11,771 bases of DNA, from contig JBELIG010000097.1 in assembly GCA_042091035.1 (NCBI GenBank), positions 1-11,771 on the forward strand, read 5' to 3'. This document shows positions 1-7,316 of the stretch, piece after piece. The DNA comes from AM-2324 sp042091035. Its GTDB lineage: Bacteria > Bacteroidota > Bacteroidia > Chitinophagales > Saprospiraceae. The stretch's first letter is position 1. The number at the start of each line of letters is the position of its first letter. The translations under genes were made by a program, and so were the position numbers. The notes beneath the pieces were generated by a model. That model saw only the letters and a list, made by a program, of their open reading frames with translations. It was not told where the DNA came from and searched no databases.

Positions 1-1134
1 TTTGATGGGGAAGGTCAGATCTGGATGCAAGAGTTGGATCCGGTAAGTTTTCAGTTGGTAGGAGAGGAGCATTTACTGTGGCGTGGAGCCTGCGGTGGTG
101 TTTGGGCAGAGGGGCCACATATCTATAAAAATGATGGGCGGTATTACCTTTTGATTGCAGAAGGAGGGACGAGCTTTAATCATGCTGTGATGATTGCAGT
201 GAGTGACTCTATCACCGGGCCTTATGTTCCAAACGATAGAAACCCAATCCTTACTGCTAGACATTTGAGCTATGATCATTGGGTGCATAGTGTAGGTCAC
301 GCAGATCTTATTGAAGTAGAGCCAGGAGAATGGTATATGCTGGCTCTAGGTGTAAGAGGTGATATTGAGCGAGGGTCCAATATGGGTAGAGAAACCCATT
401 TGTTTCCAGTAGAGTGGGAACGCGAGCCTTTTGAATGGAAAGAAAAGAAGTACTTGTGGCCTGTAGTTTCAGCTAGCAGCGGTCGTCCTGAAAAGTCGTA
501 TGATTCACCTTATCGGGTAAGTCAAAATCGTGAAGCAAGTGCTTTTTCAGATGATTTTAGTTCAGGTCAACTCAACATGAAATGGACCTATAGACGGGTT
601 CCGATAGAGCAAAATTTTAAAGTCAATACAGATAAAGAATGCTTGAGAATATTTGGAAGTGCGTTTGGTCCTATAGAACGAGAACGATCCTCTTGGTTAG
701 GTCTTCGGCAAACGGAATCTGATTTTAGTTTTTCCTTCAAAATGGAGATTGATTCTAAGTCTACTAACATTAAGGCGGGTTTAGGCTTTGTACAGAAAGA
801 TGATAATTACCTCTTATGGGATTTATGTGCAAATGATAAAGGACTTTATTTGGAGGCAGTACTTAAAGAACCGTCTAAAGATCCTTTATTAGTGAAATCA
901 AGCGATATAGATTGGTCTGGGTCGGAGATATGGATGAAATTAGAGTCGAGGAATGATGTTTATACTTTAAGCTATAGCGCCGATGGAATCAATTATACTT
1001 TTTGGGATAAGTTGCCTGCTAATACATTGATAAGCAAAGGGTATACCGGCGCTTATCTGGGGCTGCATGTGATTGGAACAGGAAGCCATATGGATTTTGA
1101 TGATGTATTATACACACCTTATTCAAAAGAATGA
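1..1134 (+). CDS. GH43 family glycosidase, C-terminal part (5' end outside window)
   Basis: The frame is open from base 1 and reads FDGEGQIWMQELDP before the first ATG (base 25), so the gene starts upstream; about 150-180 N-terminal residues should be missing by family length. The motif WAEGPHIYK carries the expected general-acid Glu (codon 109-111), followed by YYLLIAEGG, SDSITGPY, the GHADLIE histidine segment and NMGRETHLFPVEW, a set typical of GH43 enzymes near the beta-xylosidase / alpha-L-arabinofuranosidase subfamilies (11/12 type). The catalytic base and pKa-modulating Asp lie in the missing part. From about base 545 (FSDDFSSG) to the end is a second, beta-rich domain resembling the GH43 C-terminal concanavalin-like sandwich that shapes the active site. 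Family knowledge suggests action on xylan or arabinose side chains; the exact substrate cannot be read from this fragment. The stop lies 4 bases before the PhzF start, so the two are probably co-transcribed. Confidence 0.88.
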   Translation, partial: FDGEGQIWMQELDPVSFQLVGEEHLLWRGACGGVWAEGPHIYKNDGRYYLLIAEGGTSFNHAVMIAVSDSITGPYVPNDRNPILTARHLSYDHWVHSVGHADLIEVEPGEWYMLALGVRGDIERGSNMGRETHLFPVEWEREPFEWKEKKYLWPVVSASSGRPEKSYDSPYRVSQNREASAFSDDFSSGQLNMKWTYRRVPIEQNFKVNTDKECLRIFGSAFGPIERERSSWLGLRQTESDFSFSFKMEIDSKSTNIKAGLGFVQKDDNYLLWDLCANDKGLYLEAVLKEPSKDPLLVKSSDIDWSGSEIWMKLESRNDVYTLSYSADGINYTFWDKLPANTLISKGYTGAYLGLHVIGTGSHMDFDDVLYTPYSKE

Positions 1135-1138
1135 TAGG

Positions 1139-1927
1139 ATGACAAGTTTTGACTTATACCAAATTGATGCATTTACTGACAGCGTTTTTGCCGGAAACCC
1201 TGCTTGTGTGGTGCCTTTAGATAAATGGCTTCCGAGTGAAACGATGCTTGCAATTGCTCGGGAGAATGGAGTGGCTGAGACTGCCTTTTTTGTCAACACG
1301 GATGGTCATTATCAGCTTAGATGGTTTACGCCTGAAATTGAAATGGATCTTTGTGGCCATGCTACCTTGGCAACTGCTCATTGTATTTATGCACATCAAG
1401 GATACGAAGGAGCGGAACTGCTCTTTGAATCAAACAGTGGTCCTTTGGTCGTAAAGCAAGTCGATGGCCGATATCAGCTAGATTTTCCCGCTCGGATACC
1501 TACGGAAGCTGACTTGCCTCCGATCGTGGCTAAATCATTAAATATTCAGCCTGAAAGGGTCTACAAGAGTAGGGATTATCTGCTTGTTTATGATTCAGAG
1601 GAGTCCGTAAAGCATATCACAGTTGATCGATCTATATTAGATCAGATTAACTTGGATCCGGGAGGAGTGGTTGTAACTGCGGAGGGAGATAATTGTGATT
1701 TTGTTTCTAGGTACTTTACGCCTCAAGCATCGATACTAGAAGATCCTGTGACAGGTTCATCTCATTGCTCTTTAATTCCATATTGGGCGAATATTTTAGG
1801 TCGAAAATCCATGCTTGCAAGACAGGTTTCAGCTCGAGGAGGTGCTCTTTGGTGTGAGTTATTGAATAATCGTGTTCTTATTAGTGGTTATGCAAAAACG
1901 TACTCGATAGGTAGATTATTTCTATAA
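1139..1927 (+). CDS. PhzF family protein (isomerase/epimerase-like)
   Basis: The 262-residue protein begins MTSFDLYQIDAFT, the normal PhzF N-terminus. An ATG at 1073 would add 22 residues overlapping the GH43 gene and is rejected. Family hallmarks are present: FAGNPACVV (17-25), the catalytic Glu47 in GVAETAFF, RWFTPEIEMDLCGHATLATAH (61-81, with CGH in the first half), and the matching second half RYFTP (191-195) and EDPVTGSSHC (201-210). The protein therefore has the usual pseudo-symmetric two-domain diaminopimelate-epimerase-like fold with one acid catalyst. PhzF itself isomerises trans-2,3-dihydro-3-hydroxyanthranilate in phenazine synthesis, but no other phenazine gene is nearby, so this is better read as a YddE-like homologue of unknown substrate. 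The start is 4 bases after the GH43 stop with only a weak AGG upstream, which suggests translational coupling. It is probably cytoplasmic. Confidence 0.9.
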   Translation: MTSFDLYQIDAFTDSVFAGNPACVVPLDKWLPSETMLAIARENGVAETAFFVNTDGHYQLRWFTPEIEMDLCGHATLATAHCIYAHQGYEGAELLFESNSGPLVVKQVDGRYQLDFPARIPTEADLPPIVAKSLNIQPERVYKSRDYLLVYDSEESVKHITVDRSILDQINLDPGGVVVTAEGDNCDFVSRYFTPQASILEDPVTGSSHCSLIPYWANILGRKSMLARQVSARGGALWCELLNNRVLISGYAKTYSIGRLFL

Positions 1928-1949
1928 GAAATAGGTCGCACTGTTTGAT

Positions 1950-1982
1950 TTGCTTATTATGGGGTAGGACTGTTTACTTTTT
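1950..1982 (+). promoter_or_regulatory. possible Bacteroidota-type promoter upstream of the 2033 gene
   Basis: A TTG at 1950-1952 and TACTTTTT at 1975-1982 approximate the Bacteroidota -33 (TTTG) and -7 (TAnnTTTG) elements, with a 22-base spacer and one mismatch. They lie in the 105-base gap after the PhzF gene. In AT-rich DNA such a match can arise by chance, so this is only a suggestion that the downstream gene has its own transcript. Confidence 0.2.
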
Positions 1983-2032
1983 AAAGGATAAAGAATATCA
2001 AAGTCAGCAACAACGATTAATTATAGAGAAGG

Positions 2033-2530
2033 ATGTACAGAATACAAAAAAAGAAAAGGGTTCTATTTTTAACTAAGAATGAAGAAGTTCTTTATGAGTT
2101 TAAATATCATAAGTGGTCATCCTCAAAGGGAGATTTTTATTGTGGTGACCAGTTTGTCTCTATTAAACCTCGAAATATGATGGGACAGAAATTCGATATT
2201 ACAAAGGACAATACTGAGGTTGGTGAAATTACCTTTAACTGGAAAGGACAAGTTAGTATAGAAGTTGAGGATGGAAATTATAGAAAGCATAGGTTTTTCA
2301 TTCGCTCAAAAGGGTTTTGGAAGAGTTATTACGAAATTTTAAATGCAGATGATAAAGTCCTATTTAGGCTTAAGCCAAAATTTGTCTGGAAGGCTTTCGG
2401 ATACAACTTTGATATAGAAATTGATCATTTCTCCTACAATAAGGAAGAGTTGGCGCTATTTGAAGAGATTTTTATGTATGTCGTATTTGGGGTAAACGTA
2501 CAGATGTCTCAAGCTTCAGGAGCAGCATAA
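2033..2530 (+). CDS. Hypothetical protein, possibly tubby/LURP-one-like fold
   Basis: I do not recognise this 165-residue protein with confidence. It has no signal peptide or membrane segment and starts with a basic stretch (MYRIQKKKRV). It then alternates short beta-strand-like segments and turns (FKYHKW, FVSIKPR, EVGEITFNW, QVSIEVED, HRFFIRSKGFWKSYYEILNADDKVLFRL). It ends with a hydrophobic helix at about residues 139-156. A run of roughly twelve strands closed by a C-terminal hydrophobic helix is the layout of the tubby C-terminal / LURP-one / scramblase-like family, so that fold is a reasonable guess, but no diagnostic motif settles it. The start is supported by GAGAAGG just before the ATG and by an in-frame TAG at 2024-2026. 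No function can be assigned, and neighbours on both sides are separated by over 100 bases. Confidence 0.7.
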   Translation: MYRIQKKKRVLFLTKNEEVLYEFKYHKWSSSKGDFYCGDQFVSIKPRNMMGQKFDITKDNTEVGEITFNWKGQVSIEVEDGNYRKHRFFIRSKGFWKSYYEILNADDKVLFRLKPKFVWKAFGYNFDIEIDHFSYNKEELALFEEIFMYVVFGVNVQMSQASGAA

Positions 2531-2760
2531 AAGAAGGAATACTTTCTTCATATCCTTGCTTATGACTTAACCTAAGTTAATAAAAAGAAGAAAGCTTACT
2601 TAGTCTTATCAAGATTAGTCCGTCCAGAAGTATAATTATACAAGGCTTTTACGGTCATTGTGCTAGTCGATAAAAAATTACTTAACTCACATTCATTGTA
2701 AAACAAGCGATTGATATAGACTTTTACCAAGTATTAATTGGTGAAATAAATAAGGGTCTT
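2531..2760. other. Intergenic region, no gene seen
   Basis: This 230-base AT-rich stretch holds no convincing reading frame on either strand. Small palindromic pieces occur near its left end: TTAAC-CTAA-GTTAA (2567-2580) and a CTAAGT/ACTTAG pair (2572-2577 and 2598-2603). These overlap each other and have no T-tract, so they do not make a clear terminator. I find no good promoter match before the gene at 2761, though one is expected here. Confidence 0.5.
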
Positions 2761-3159
2761 ATGCTATCACTTACAGGTTTATCTTTTCTTAGCGCAATGG
2801 CATTACTGTTAATTATAGAATTAGTTTATGGTATTGTTGTTGATAAGCACTATTCAGTCGATCCTTTTGCTGGGACTATTTTTTCAACTATGAGAGGTAT
2901 AATTTTAAAAGGCTTGTACGCAGTTTTTTGGATTACATTGTTTTATTTAGGTCTCATTTATATTTCTGGTAATCAATGGTTGGTAGTGCTGGTTTATTTG
3001 CTTTTAGAGTTTTTAGTTTATTTTTTTGATCGCATATCCAGTAGTCTAAGTCTGCTTACAGCTTATGAGCGTAGGACTACTACTAGGCTAGAATATTATT
3101 TGTCTATTAGCTTCAAACTGCTTCTTCTTGGATTTCTCACTTATTTGGTGTCGCTTTAA
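2761..3159 (+). CDS. Small four-helix membrane protein of unknown function
   Basis: The 132-residue protein is very hydrophobic, with four likely membrane helices at about residues 6-27, 47-69, 72-90 and 112-131. Short polar loops carry KHYSVDP (29-35) and the basic loop AYERRTTTRLEYY (101-113). There is no signal peptide distinct from the first helix, no cysteine and no recognised catalytic motif. The ATG at 2761 is the first in its frame; the frame is open back to a TAA at 2683-2685 but contains no other ATG. A sterol desaturase-family gene follows 44 bases later in the same direction, so the two may be co-transcribed and act in the same membrane. That link is positional only. I do not recognise the family. 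Confidence 0.72.
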   Translation: MLSLTGLSFLSAMALLLIIELVYGIVVDKHYSVDPFAGTIFSTMRGIILKGLYAVFWITLFYLGLIYISGNQWLVVLVYLLLEFLVYFFDRISSSLSLLTAYERRTTTRLEYYLSISFKLLLLGFLTYLVSL

Positions 3160-3203
3160 ATAATAGTCCTCCTTTAGCTCACCTTAAATCAAAAGTTAAT
3201 TTT

Positions 3204-3974
3204 ATGCTTACTCAACTTGCCCCTTATTTTATTAGTTTGGTTATACTCTGCATTGTTGCGGAAGCTATTTATAGTTCTAAAAAACAACTGGATCTCTATG
3301 ATCGGAAAGATACTTGGACTAGCATTGGATTTGGTATTCTAGGGGTTGTTTCCAGAATATTTATGAAAAGCACGAATATAGCCATATGGCTTGCGGTATA
3401 CCATTGGACACCTCTAAAAATTGAGACAAACATTTGGACACTGCTTTTACTTTACTTTTCCAATGAGTTTATCTTTTATTGGTTCCATAGATGGAGTCAC
3501 GAATTCTCGTTCTTATGGGCTACGCATGTGAATCATCATTCATCAAATAAAATGAATTTTTCCGTTGCCGCGCGTACTCCATTTATGAATGCAATTCATC
3601 ATGTAGTATTTTGGTTGCCTTTGCCGCTCTTAGGTTTCGATCCGCTTATGATTCTCCTGGTAGAGACTATAAGTTTCTTAGCGGCCTTTATTCAACATAC
3701 TACACTTATTCCAAAACTGGGTGTCATAGAATGGGTTTTTAATACGCCATCTCACCATCGAGTTCATCATGCGTCAAACCCCAACTATATCAATAAGAAC
3801 TATGGTAATACACTTATTATTTTTGATAGACTCTTTGGTACTTTTAAAGAGGAAACGGAGGAGGCTGTTTATGGCATTACAATAAACCCTATCGACAGAG
3901 GTTTTTGGAATATGATCTTTCACGGTTGGGTAGAGGCTTTTCGTAATTTTAGAATAAAAATTAAAAAAGGCTAG
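3204..3974 (+). CDS. Fatty acid hydroxylase / sterol desaturase family membrane protein
   Basis: The 256-residue protein has about four to five membrane helices (roughly 5-22, 40-66, 76-94, 130-165) and the three histidine boxes of the di-iron fatty acid hydroxylase superfamily: HRWSH (H95, H99), HVNHH (H108, H111, H112) and HHRVHH (H184, H185, H188, H189). H165 in the conserved QHTTL segment is a likely extra ligand. The segment after the third box (SNPNYINKNYGNTL, then DRLFGTF) is standard for the bacterial branch. Known members use O2 and an electron donor to hydroxylate or desaturate sterols, fatty acids, carotenoids or alkylglycerols. The bacterial branch is mostly uncharacterised, so the substrate here is unknown; a membrane lipid is likely. 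It is near the usual bacterial length and looks intact. Confidence 0.92.
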   Translation: MLTQLAPYFISLVILCIVAEAIYSSKKQLDLYDRKDTWTSIGFGILGVVSRIFMKSTNIAIWLAVYHWTPLKIETNIWTLLLLYFSNEFIFYWFHRWSHEFSFLWATHVNHHSSNKMNFSVAARTPFMNAIHHVVFWLPLPLLGFDPLMILLVETISFLAAFIQHTTLIPKLGVIEWVFNTPSHHRVHHASNPNYINKNYGNTLIIFDRLFGTFKEETEEAVYGITINPIDRGFWNMIFHGWVEAFRNFRIKIKKG

Positions 3975-4053
3975 TCTCAGTTCTTAGTAGCTTTATTATT
4001 TGTTGTTTAAAGAACTATTGATGAAATAGATTCTGTTATAGAAAAAATCGTTT

Positions 4054-4082
4054 TTGTCAATTGCTTAATTATTTTATTTTTA
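4054..4082 (+). promoter_or_regulatory. possible katG promoter (Bacteroidota type)
   Basis: TTG at 4054-4056, preceded by a T-run, and TATTTTTA at 4075-4082 fit the Bacteroidota -33 / -7 pattern (TTTG ... TAnnTTTG) with an 18-base spacer and one mismatch in the -7 element. This would give a 5' leader of about 30 bases before the katG ATG. In the 143-base gap I see no convincing OxyR- or PerR-type operator. A small CTATT/AATAG hairpin (4015-4029) lies upstream. Confidence 0.33.
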
Positions 4083-4117
4083 AGTGTACAATTTCTCAAA
4101 CAACTAAGAAATAATTA

Positions 4118-6313
4118 ATGGATAACAACCCGAATTCTAATGGTAAGTGTCCCTTCCTAGGTGGAACACTTCATCAGAGCGCAGGCGGTGGCACAACCAA
4201 TAAAGATTGGTGGCCTAATGCCCTTAACTTAAATATTTTAAGACAACATTCTTCTTTAGTTGATCCAATGGATCAAGGCTTTGATTATGCAGAAGCTTTT
4301 GAGTCTTTGGATTATCAGGGTTTAAAAAAGGACCTTAAGGAGCTTATGACTGATTCAAAGGATTGGTGGCCGGCAGATTATGGTCACTATGGTCCTTTCT
4401 TTATTCGCCTTTCTTGGCATGCTGCTGGAACGTATCGTATTGCAGATGGACGGGGAGGAGCTGGAACAGGTTCTCATCGTTTTGCACCCTTGAACAGCTG
4501 GCCAGATAATACCAATTTAGACAAGGCTAGATTATTGCTTTGGCCGATCAAGCAAAAGTATGGTAAGAGTATCTCTTGGGGAGACCTTTTTGTACTTGTA
4601 GGTAATGTTGCTTTAGAGTCAATGGGGCTTAAGACCTTTGGTTTTGGAGGCGGTCGTGCTGATGTTTGGCAACCAGAAGAAGATATTTATTGGGGTACAG
4701 AGACGGAGTGGCTTGCAGATAATAGATATGAGGGAGACCGAGAATTAGAAAATCCACTTGCTGCTGTGCAGATGGGATTGATTTATGTAAACCCTGAAGG
4801 TCCAAACGGAAATCCTGATCCACTGGCTTCTGCTAGGGATGTAAGAGAAACATTTGGCCGAATGGCTATGAACGATTATGAGACTGTAGCGCTAATTGCG
4901 GGAGGGCACACTTTTGGAAAGACGCATGGTGCTGGTGATACGGCAAAGGTTGGTAGAGAGCCAGCGGCCGCTCCCATCGAAGCTATGAGTATGGGTTGGC
5001 AGAATGCACACGGAACTGGAAAGGGTGGCGATACTATTACTTCTGGTCTGGAGGGTGCATGGACGACTACACCTACCCAATGGAGTAATAATTATTTTGA
5101 AAATTTATTCGGCTACGAGTGGGAATTGACAAAGAGTCCTGCTGGGGCACATCAGTGGAGGCCAAAGGATGGTGCTGGAGCGGGTTTAGTGCCAGATGCG
5201 CATGATCCAAATAAGTCTCATGCACCATTTATGTTGACGTCTGATATAGCGCTTAGGGTAGATCCTGCATATGAAAAAATATCTAGACACTTTTTTGAGC
5301 ATCCAGAAGAGCTTGCCGATGCTTTTGCAAGAGCTTGGTTCAAATTGATGCATAGGGATATGGGACCTAAATGTTGTTATCTAGGGCCTGAAGTACCTAG
5401 TGAGGACCTGATTTGGCAAGATCCTGTGCCAGCAGTTGATCATGATTTGGTAAATGACCACGATGTAGCAGATTTAAAAAAGCGTGTTTTAGCTTCAGGT
5501 CTTTCTGTTTCTCAGCTAGTTTCCACGGCTTGGGCATCTGCATCAACGTTTAGAGGTTCTGATCGAAGAGGTGGGGCAAATGGCGCACGTATTCGCTTGG
5601 CTCCTCAAAATAATTGGGCAGTAAATAATCCATCTCAGTTGAATGAAGTTTTAGGGGTATTAGAAGGAATTCAAAAAGAATTTAATGCTTCAGGTAAAAC
5701 GGTTTCATTAGCGGATTTGATAGTCCTTGCAGGATGTGCAGGTATTGAGCAAGCTTGTTCTGCAGGAGGTAAGACGGTTTCTGTTCCATTTACAGCGGGT
5801 CGTACAGATGCAAATCAAGATCAAACAGATGCTCCTTCTTTCGATCCTTTAGAGCCTCAGGCTGATGGATTTAGAAATTATGTAAAAACAAAGTATAATG
5901 TTAGTCAAGAAGAAATGCTTATAGATAAGGCTCAGCTTCTTGGTTTGACGATCCCTCAAATGACTGCTCTTGTGGGTGGTATGCGTGTTCTCGATACGAA
6001 TTGGGATGGTTCAGATAGTGGAGTTTTTACGAAGCGACCGGGAGTATTAAGTAACGATTACTTTTTAAATGTGTTGGATATGGATGTTAAGTGGCGCGCA
6101 GTTGACGAGCACGAGGACAGATTTGAAGGTACTAATCGTGTTAGCGGTACTAAATTATGGAACGCTAGCCGTGTAGATCTTATTTTTGGATCTAATACAG
6201 AGTTAAGGGCTGTTTCAGAAGTTTATGCTTGTTCAGATGGTTCTGATAAGTTTATCCGTGATTTCATTGCTGCTTGGGACAAGGTAATGAACGCTGATCG
6301 ATTTGAAGTTTAG
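4118..6313 (+). CDS. katG: Catalase-peroxidase
   Basis: The 731-residue bifunctional haem enzyme removes hydrogen peroxide by catalase and peroxidase reactions. The length is normal for KatG, with the active haem domain in the N-terminal half (about 30-425) and the haem-free duplicated domain after it. Distal residues are R97, W100 and H101 in RLSWHAAGTYR; the proximal haem ligand is H264 in AGGHTFGKTHGAG, with W315 and D376 as its expected partners. The W100-Y223-M249 set needed for the Met-Tyr-Trp adduct of catalase activity is complete (Y223 in GLIYVNPEGP, M249 in FGRM). The N-terminus (NGKCPFLGG) lacks an export signal, so a cytoplasmic location is expected. The gene stands alone, with 143 bases before it and a hairpin terminator after it, and is convergent with the glucan locus. 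Peroxide induction is usual for the family but not shown by a visible operator here. Confidence 0.98.
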   Translation: MDNNPNSNGKCPFLGGTLHQSAGGGTTNKDWWPNALNLNILRQHSSLVDPMDQGFDYAEAFESLDYQGLKKDLKELMTDSKDWWPADYGHYGPFFIRLSWHAAGTYRIADGRGGAGTGSHRFAPLNSWPDNTNLDKARLLLWPIKQKYGKSISWGDLFVLVGNVALESMGLKTFGFGGGRADVWQPEEDIYWGTETEWLADNRYEGDRELENPLAAVQMGLIYVNPEGPNGNPDPLASARDVRETFGRMAMNDYETVALIAGGHTFGKTHGAGDTAKVGREPAAAPIEAMSMGWQNAHGTGKGGDTITSGLEGAWTTTPTQWSNNYFENLFGYEWELTKSPAGAHQWRPKDGAGAGLVPDAHDPNKSHAPFMLTSDIALRVDPAYEKISRHFFEHPEELADAFARAWFKLMHRDMGPKCCYLGPEVPSEDLIWQDPVPAVDHDLVNDHDVADLKKRVLASGLSVSQLVSTAWASASTFRGSDRRGGANGARIRLAPQNNWAVNNPSQLNEVLGVLEGIQKEFNASGKTVSLADLIVLAGCAGIEQACSAGGKTVSVPFTAGRTDANQDQTDAPSFDPLEPQADGFRNYVKTKYNVSQEEMLIDKAQLLGLTIPQMTALVGGMRVLDTNWDGSDSGVFTKRPGVLSNDYFLNVLDMDVKWRAVDEHEDRFEGTNRVSGTKLWNASRVDLIFGSNTELRAVSEVYACSDGSDKFIRDFIAAWDKVMNADRFEV

Positions 6314-6338
6314 ATTTTAACGTTTTGAATACAAAATA

Positions 6339-6376
6339 AAAAGGTGACTCATGAATATGAGCCACCTTTTCTTTTA
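6339..6376. terminator. Bidirectional hairpin terminator between katG and the GH16 gene
   Basis: The halves AAAAGGTGACTCAT (6339-6352) and ATGAGCCACCTTTT (6357-6370) pair along 13 of 14 positions, with one A-C mismatch and a GAAT loop. An A-run precedes and a T-run follows, so the hairpin can end transcripts from both directions. It sits in the 89-base gap between the stop codons of two convergent genes, the expected place. Confidence 0.9.
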
Positions 6377-6402
6377 CCAAAAAATTGTTGTAAAGTTTAT
6401 TC

Positions 6403-7245
6403 TTATTGTAATTCAGTCGATTCGTTTGAATAGACTCTTATGTAATCTATTTCCATAGTTCTTGGCCAAATTGAGGCATCTACGCCATGTTTACCACCCC
6501 AGTTGCCACCAATAGCTAAATTGAGAATTAGATGAAATTTTTGATCAAAAGGCCAGTAGGCAAAATGATCTTTTGCTTTATGAAAAGTATGGTAATGATG
6601 TTCATTTACATACCAATCAATTCTATCTTCTTTCCAGTCTATTGTATAGGTATAATATTCATCTTCGGAATCCAGGATTTCAATACCTCCAGATTTTTGT
6701 GTGAATATCATCCCATTAAAAGCTTCTGTGTGTGGTGTTCCAAATATAGAATCTCTTTCAAATCCTACATGTTCCATGATGTCGATCTCCCCACTTTTAG
6801 GCCAATTGCCATATGTATTGTGAGTGGGTAACATCCAAATCGCAGACCAAGCACCTAATCCACCTGTGACTTTTGCCCTAACATCAATTTTTGCATACTT
6901 AAAATCAGCCTTATTTTTGCCGACTAATCTTGCTGATGTGTAGCCTTTAGAACCCATAGTTTGTTTATGTGCTTCTATAGTAAGTATGCCGTTTTCGACA
7001 CGTGCATTATCCAGGTTTTTCTCAGTGTAGTATTGAAGTTCATTATTACCCCATCCGCACAATTTTGGGCAACCATCTCCTACGTCATAACTCCATTTAG
7101 TAGAATCGGGCAATCCATTGTAATCAAACTCCTCAGACCAAATCAATTTGTTTTCTGTAGCACCATTCTCCTGAAGTAATAAATTACTTGTAACAAGAAT
7201 GCTGATTGCAGCAATACATATGATAAGGAATATTCGAACGCTCAT
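6403..7245 (-). CDS. GH16 endo-beta-1,3-glucanase (laminarinase-type)
   Basis: The 280-residue protein is a single GH16 domain (about 33-275) behind an N-terminal hydrophobic export segment (residues 4-24). The catalytic motif is GEIDIMEHVG with nucleophile E153, D155 and acid/base E158. GWGNNELQYYT (64-74), GAWSAIWMLP (131-140), NLAIGGNWGG and the closing IDYIRVYS are typical of bacterial laminarinases. These hydrolyse internal beta-1,3 bonds of laminarin or mixed-linkage glucan by a retaining mechanism. The signal region has no proper lipobox: C10 follows F-L-I-I and is unlikely to be lipidated. The enzyme is therefore probably periplasmic, secreted or anchored by the hydrophobic helix. It is the last gene of the susC-susD-PKD-GH16 series, 71 bases after the PKD gene, and a 12-bp inverted repeat lies between them. 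Licheninase or other beta-glucanase specificity cannot be excluded. Confidence 0.94.
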   Translation of the reverse strand: MSVRIFLIICIAAISILVTSNLLLQENGATENKLIWSEEFDYNGLPDSTKWSYDVGDGCPKLCGWGNNELQYYTEKNLDNARVENGILTIEAHKQTMGSKGYTSARLVGKNKADFKYAKIDVRAKVTGGLGAWSAIWMLPTHNTYGNWPKSGEIDIMEHVGFERDSIFGTPHTEAFNGMIFTQKSGGIEILDSEDEYYTYTIDWKEDRIDWYVNEHHYHTFHKAKDHFAYWPFDQKFHLILNLAIGGNWGGKHGVDASIWPRTMEIDYIRVYSNESTELQ

Positions 7246-7270
7246 TTATTAATTATTCTGTGTTTAATTT

Positions 7271-7303
7271 GAATTGATGGGGCTTACTATACCCCATCAA
7301 TTC
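7271..7303. repeat. Perfect 12-bp inverted repeat in the PKD gene-GH16 gap
   Basis: GAATTGATGGGG (7271-7282) and CCCCATCAATTC (7292-7303) are exact reverse complements around a 9-base loop. It lies 13 bases after the PKD gene stop and 25 bases before the GH16 start on the - strand. No T-run follows on either strand, so it is not a textbook terminator. Roles in attenuation, mRNA processing or protecting the upstream transcript end are possible. Confidence 0.85.
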
Positions 7304-7316
7304 ATGGAAATAATTA

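Noticed and set aside
1073..1138. Upstream ATG giving a 22-residue longer PhzF protein
   Set aside because: The added residues overlap the GH43 gene and match no PhzF N-terminus; MTSFDLYQIDAFT at 1139 is the family start.
1139..1927. Phenazine biosynthesis gene
   Set aside because: No other phenazine genes are nearby and PhzF-like proteins are widespread outside that pathway.
3975..4117. OxyR or PerR operator before katG
   Set aside because: Only short AT-rich palindromic pieces are present; none matches a known box well enough to claim.
6532..6831. 99-codon open frame on the + strand
   Set aside because: It lies antisense inside the GH16 gene, has no family features, and the GH16 frame is clearly the coding one.
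7271..7303. 12-bp inverted repeat as an ordinary intrinsic terminator
   Set aside because: No T-run follows on either strand, and the GH16 gene just downstream probably depends on the same transcript, so full termination is unlikely.
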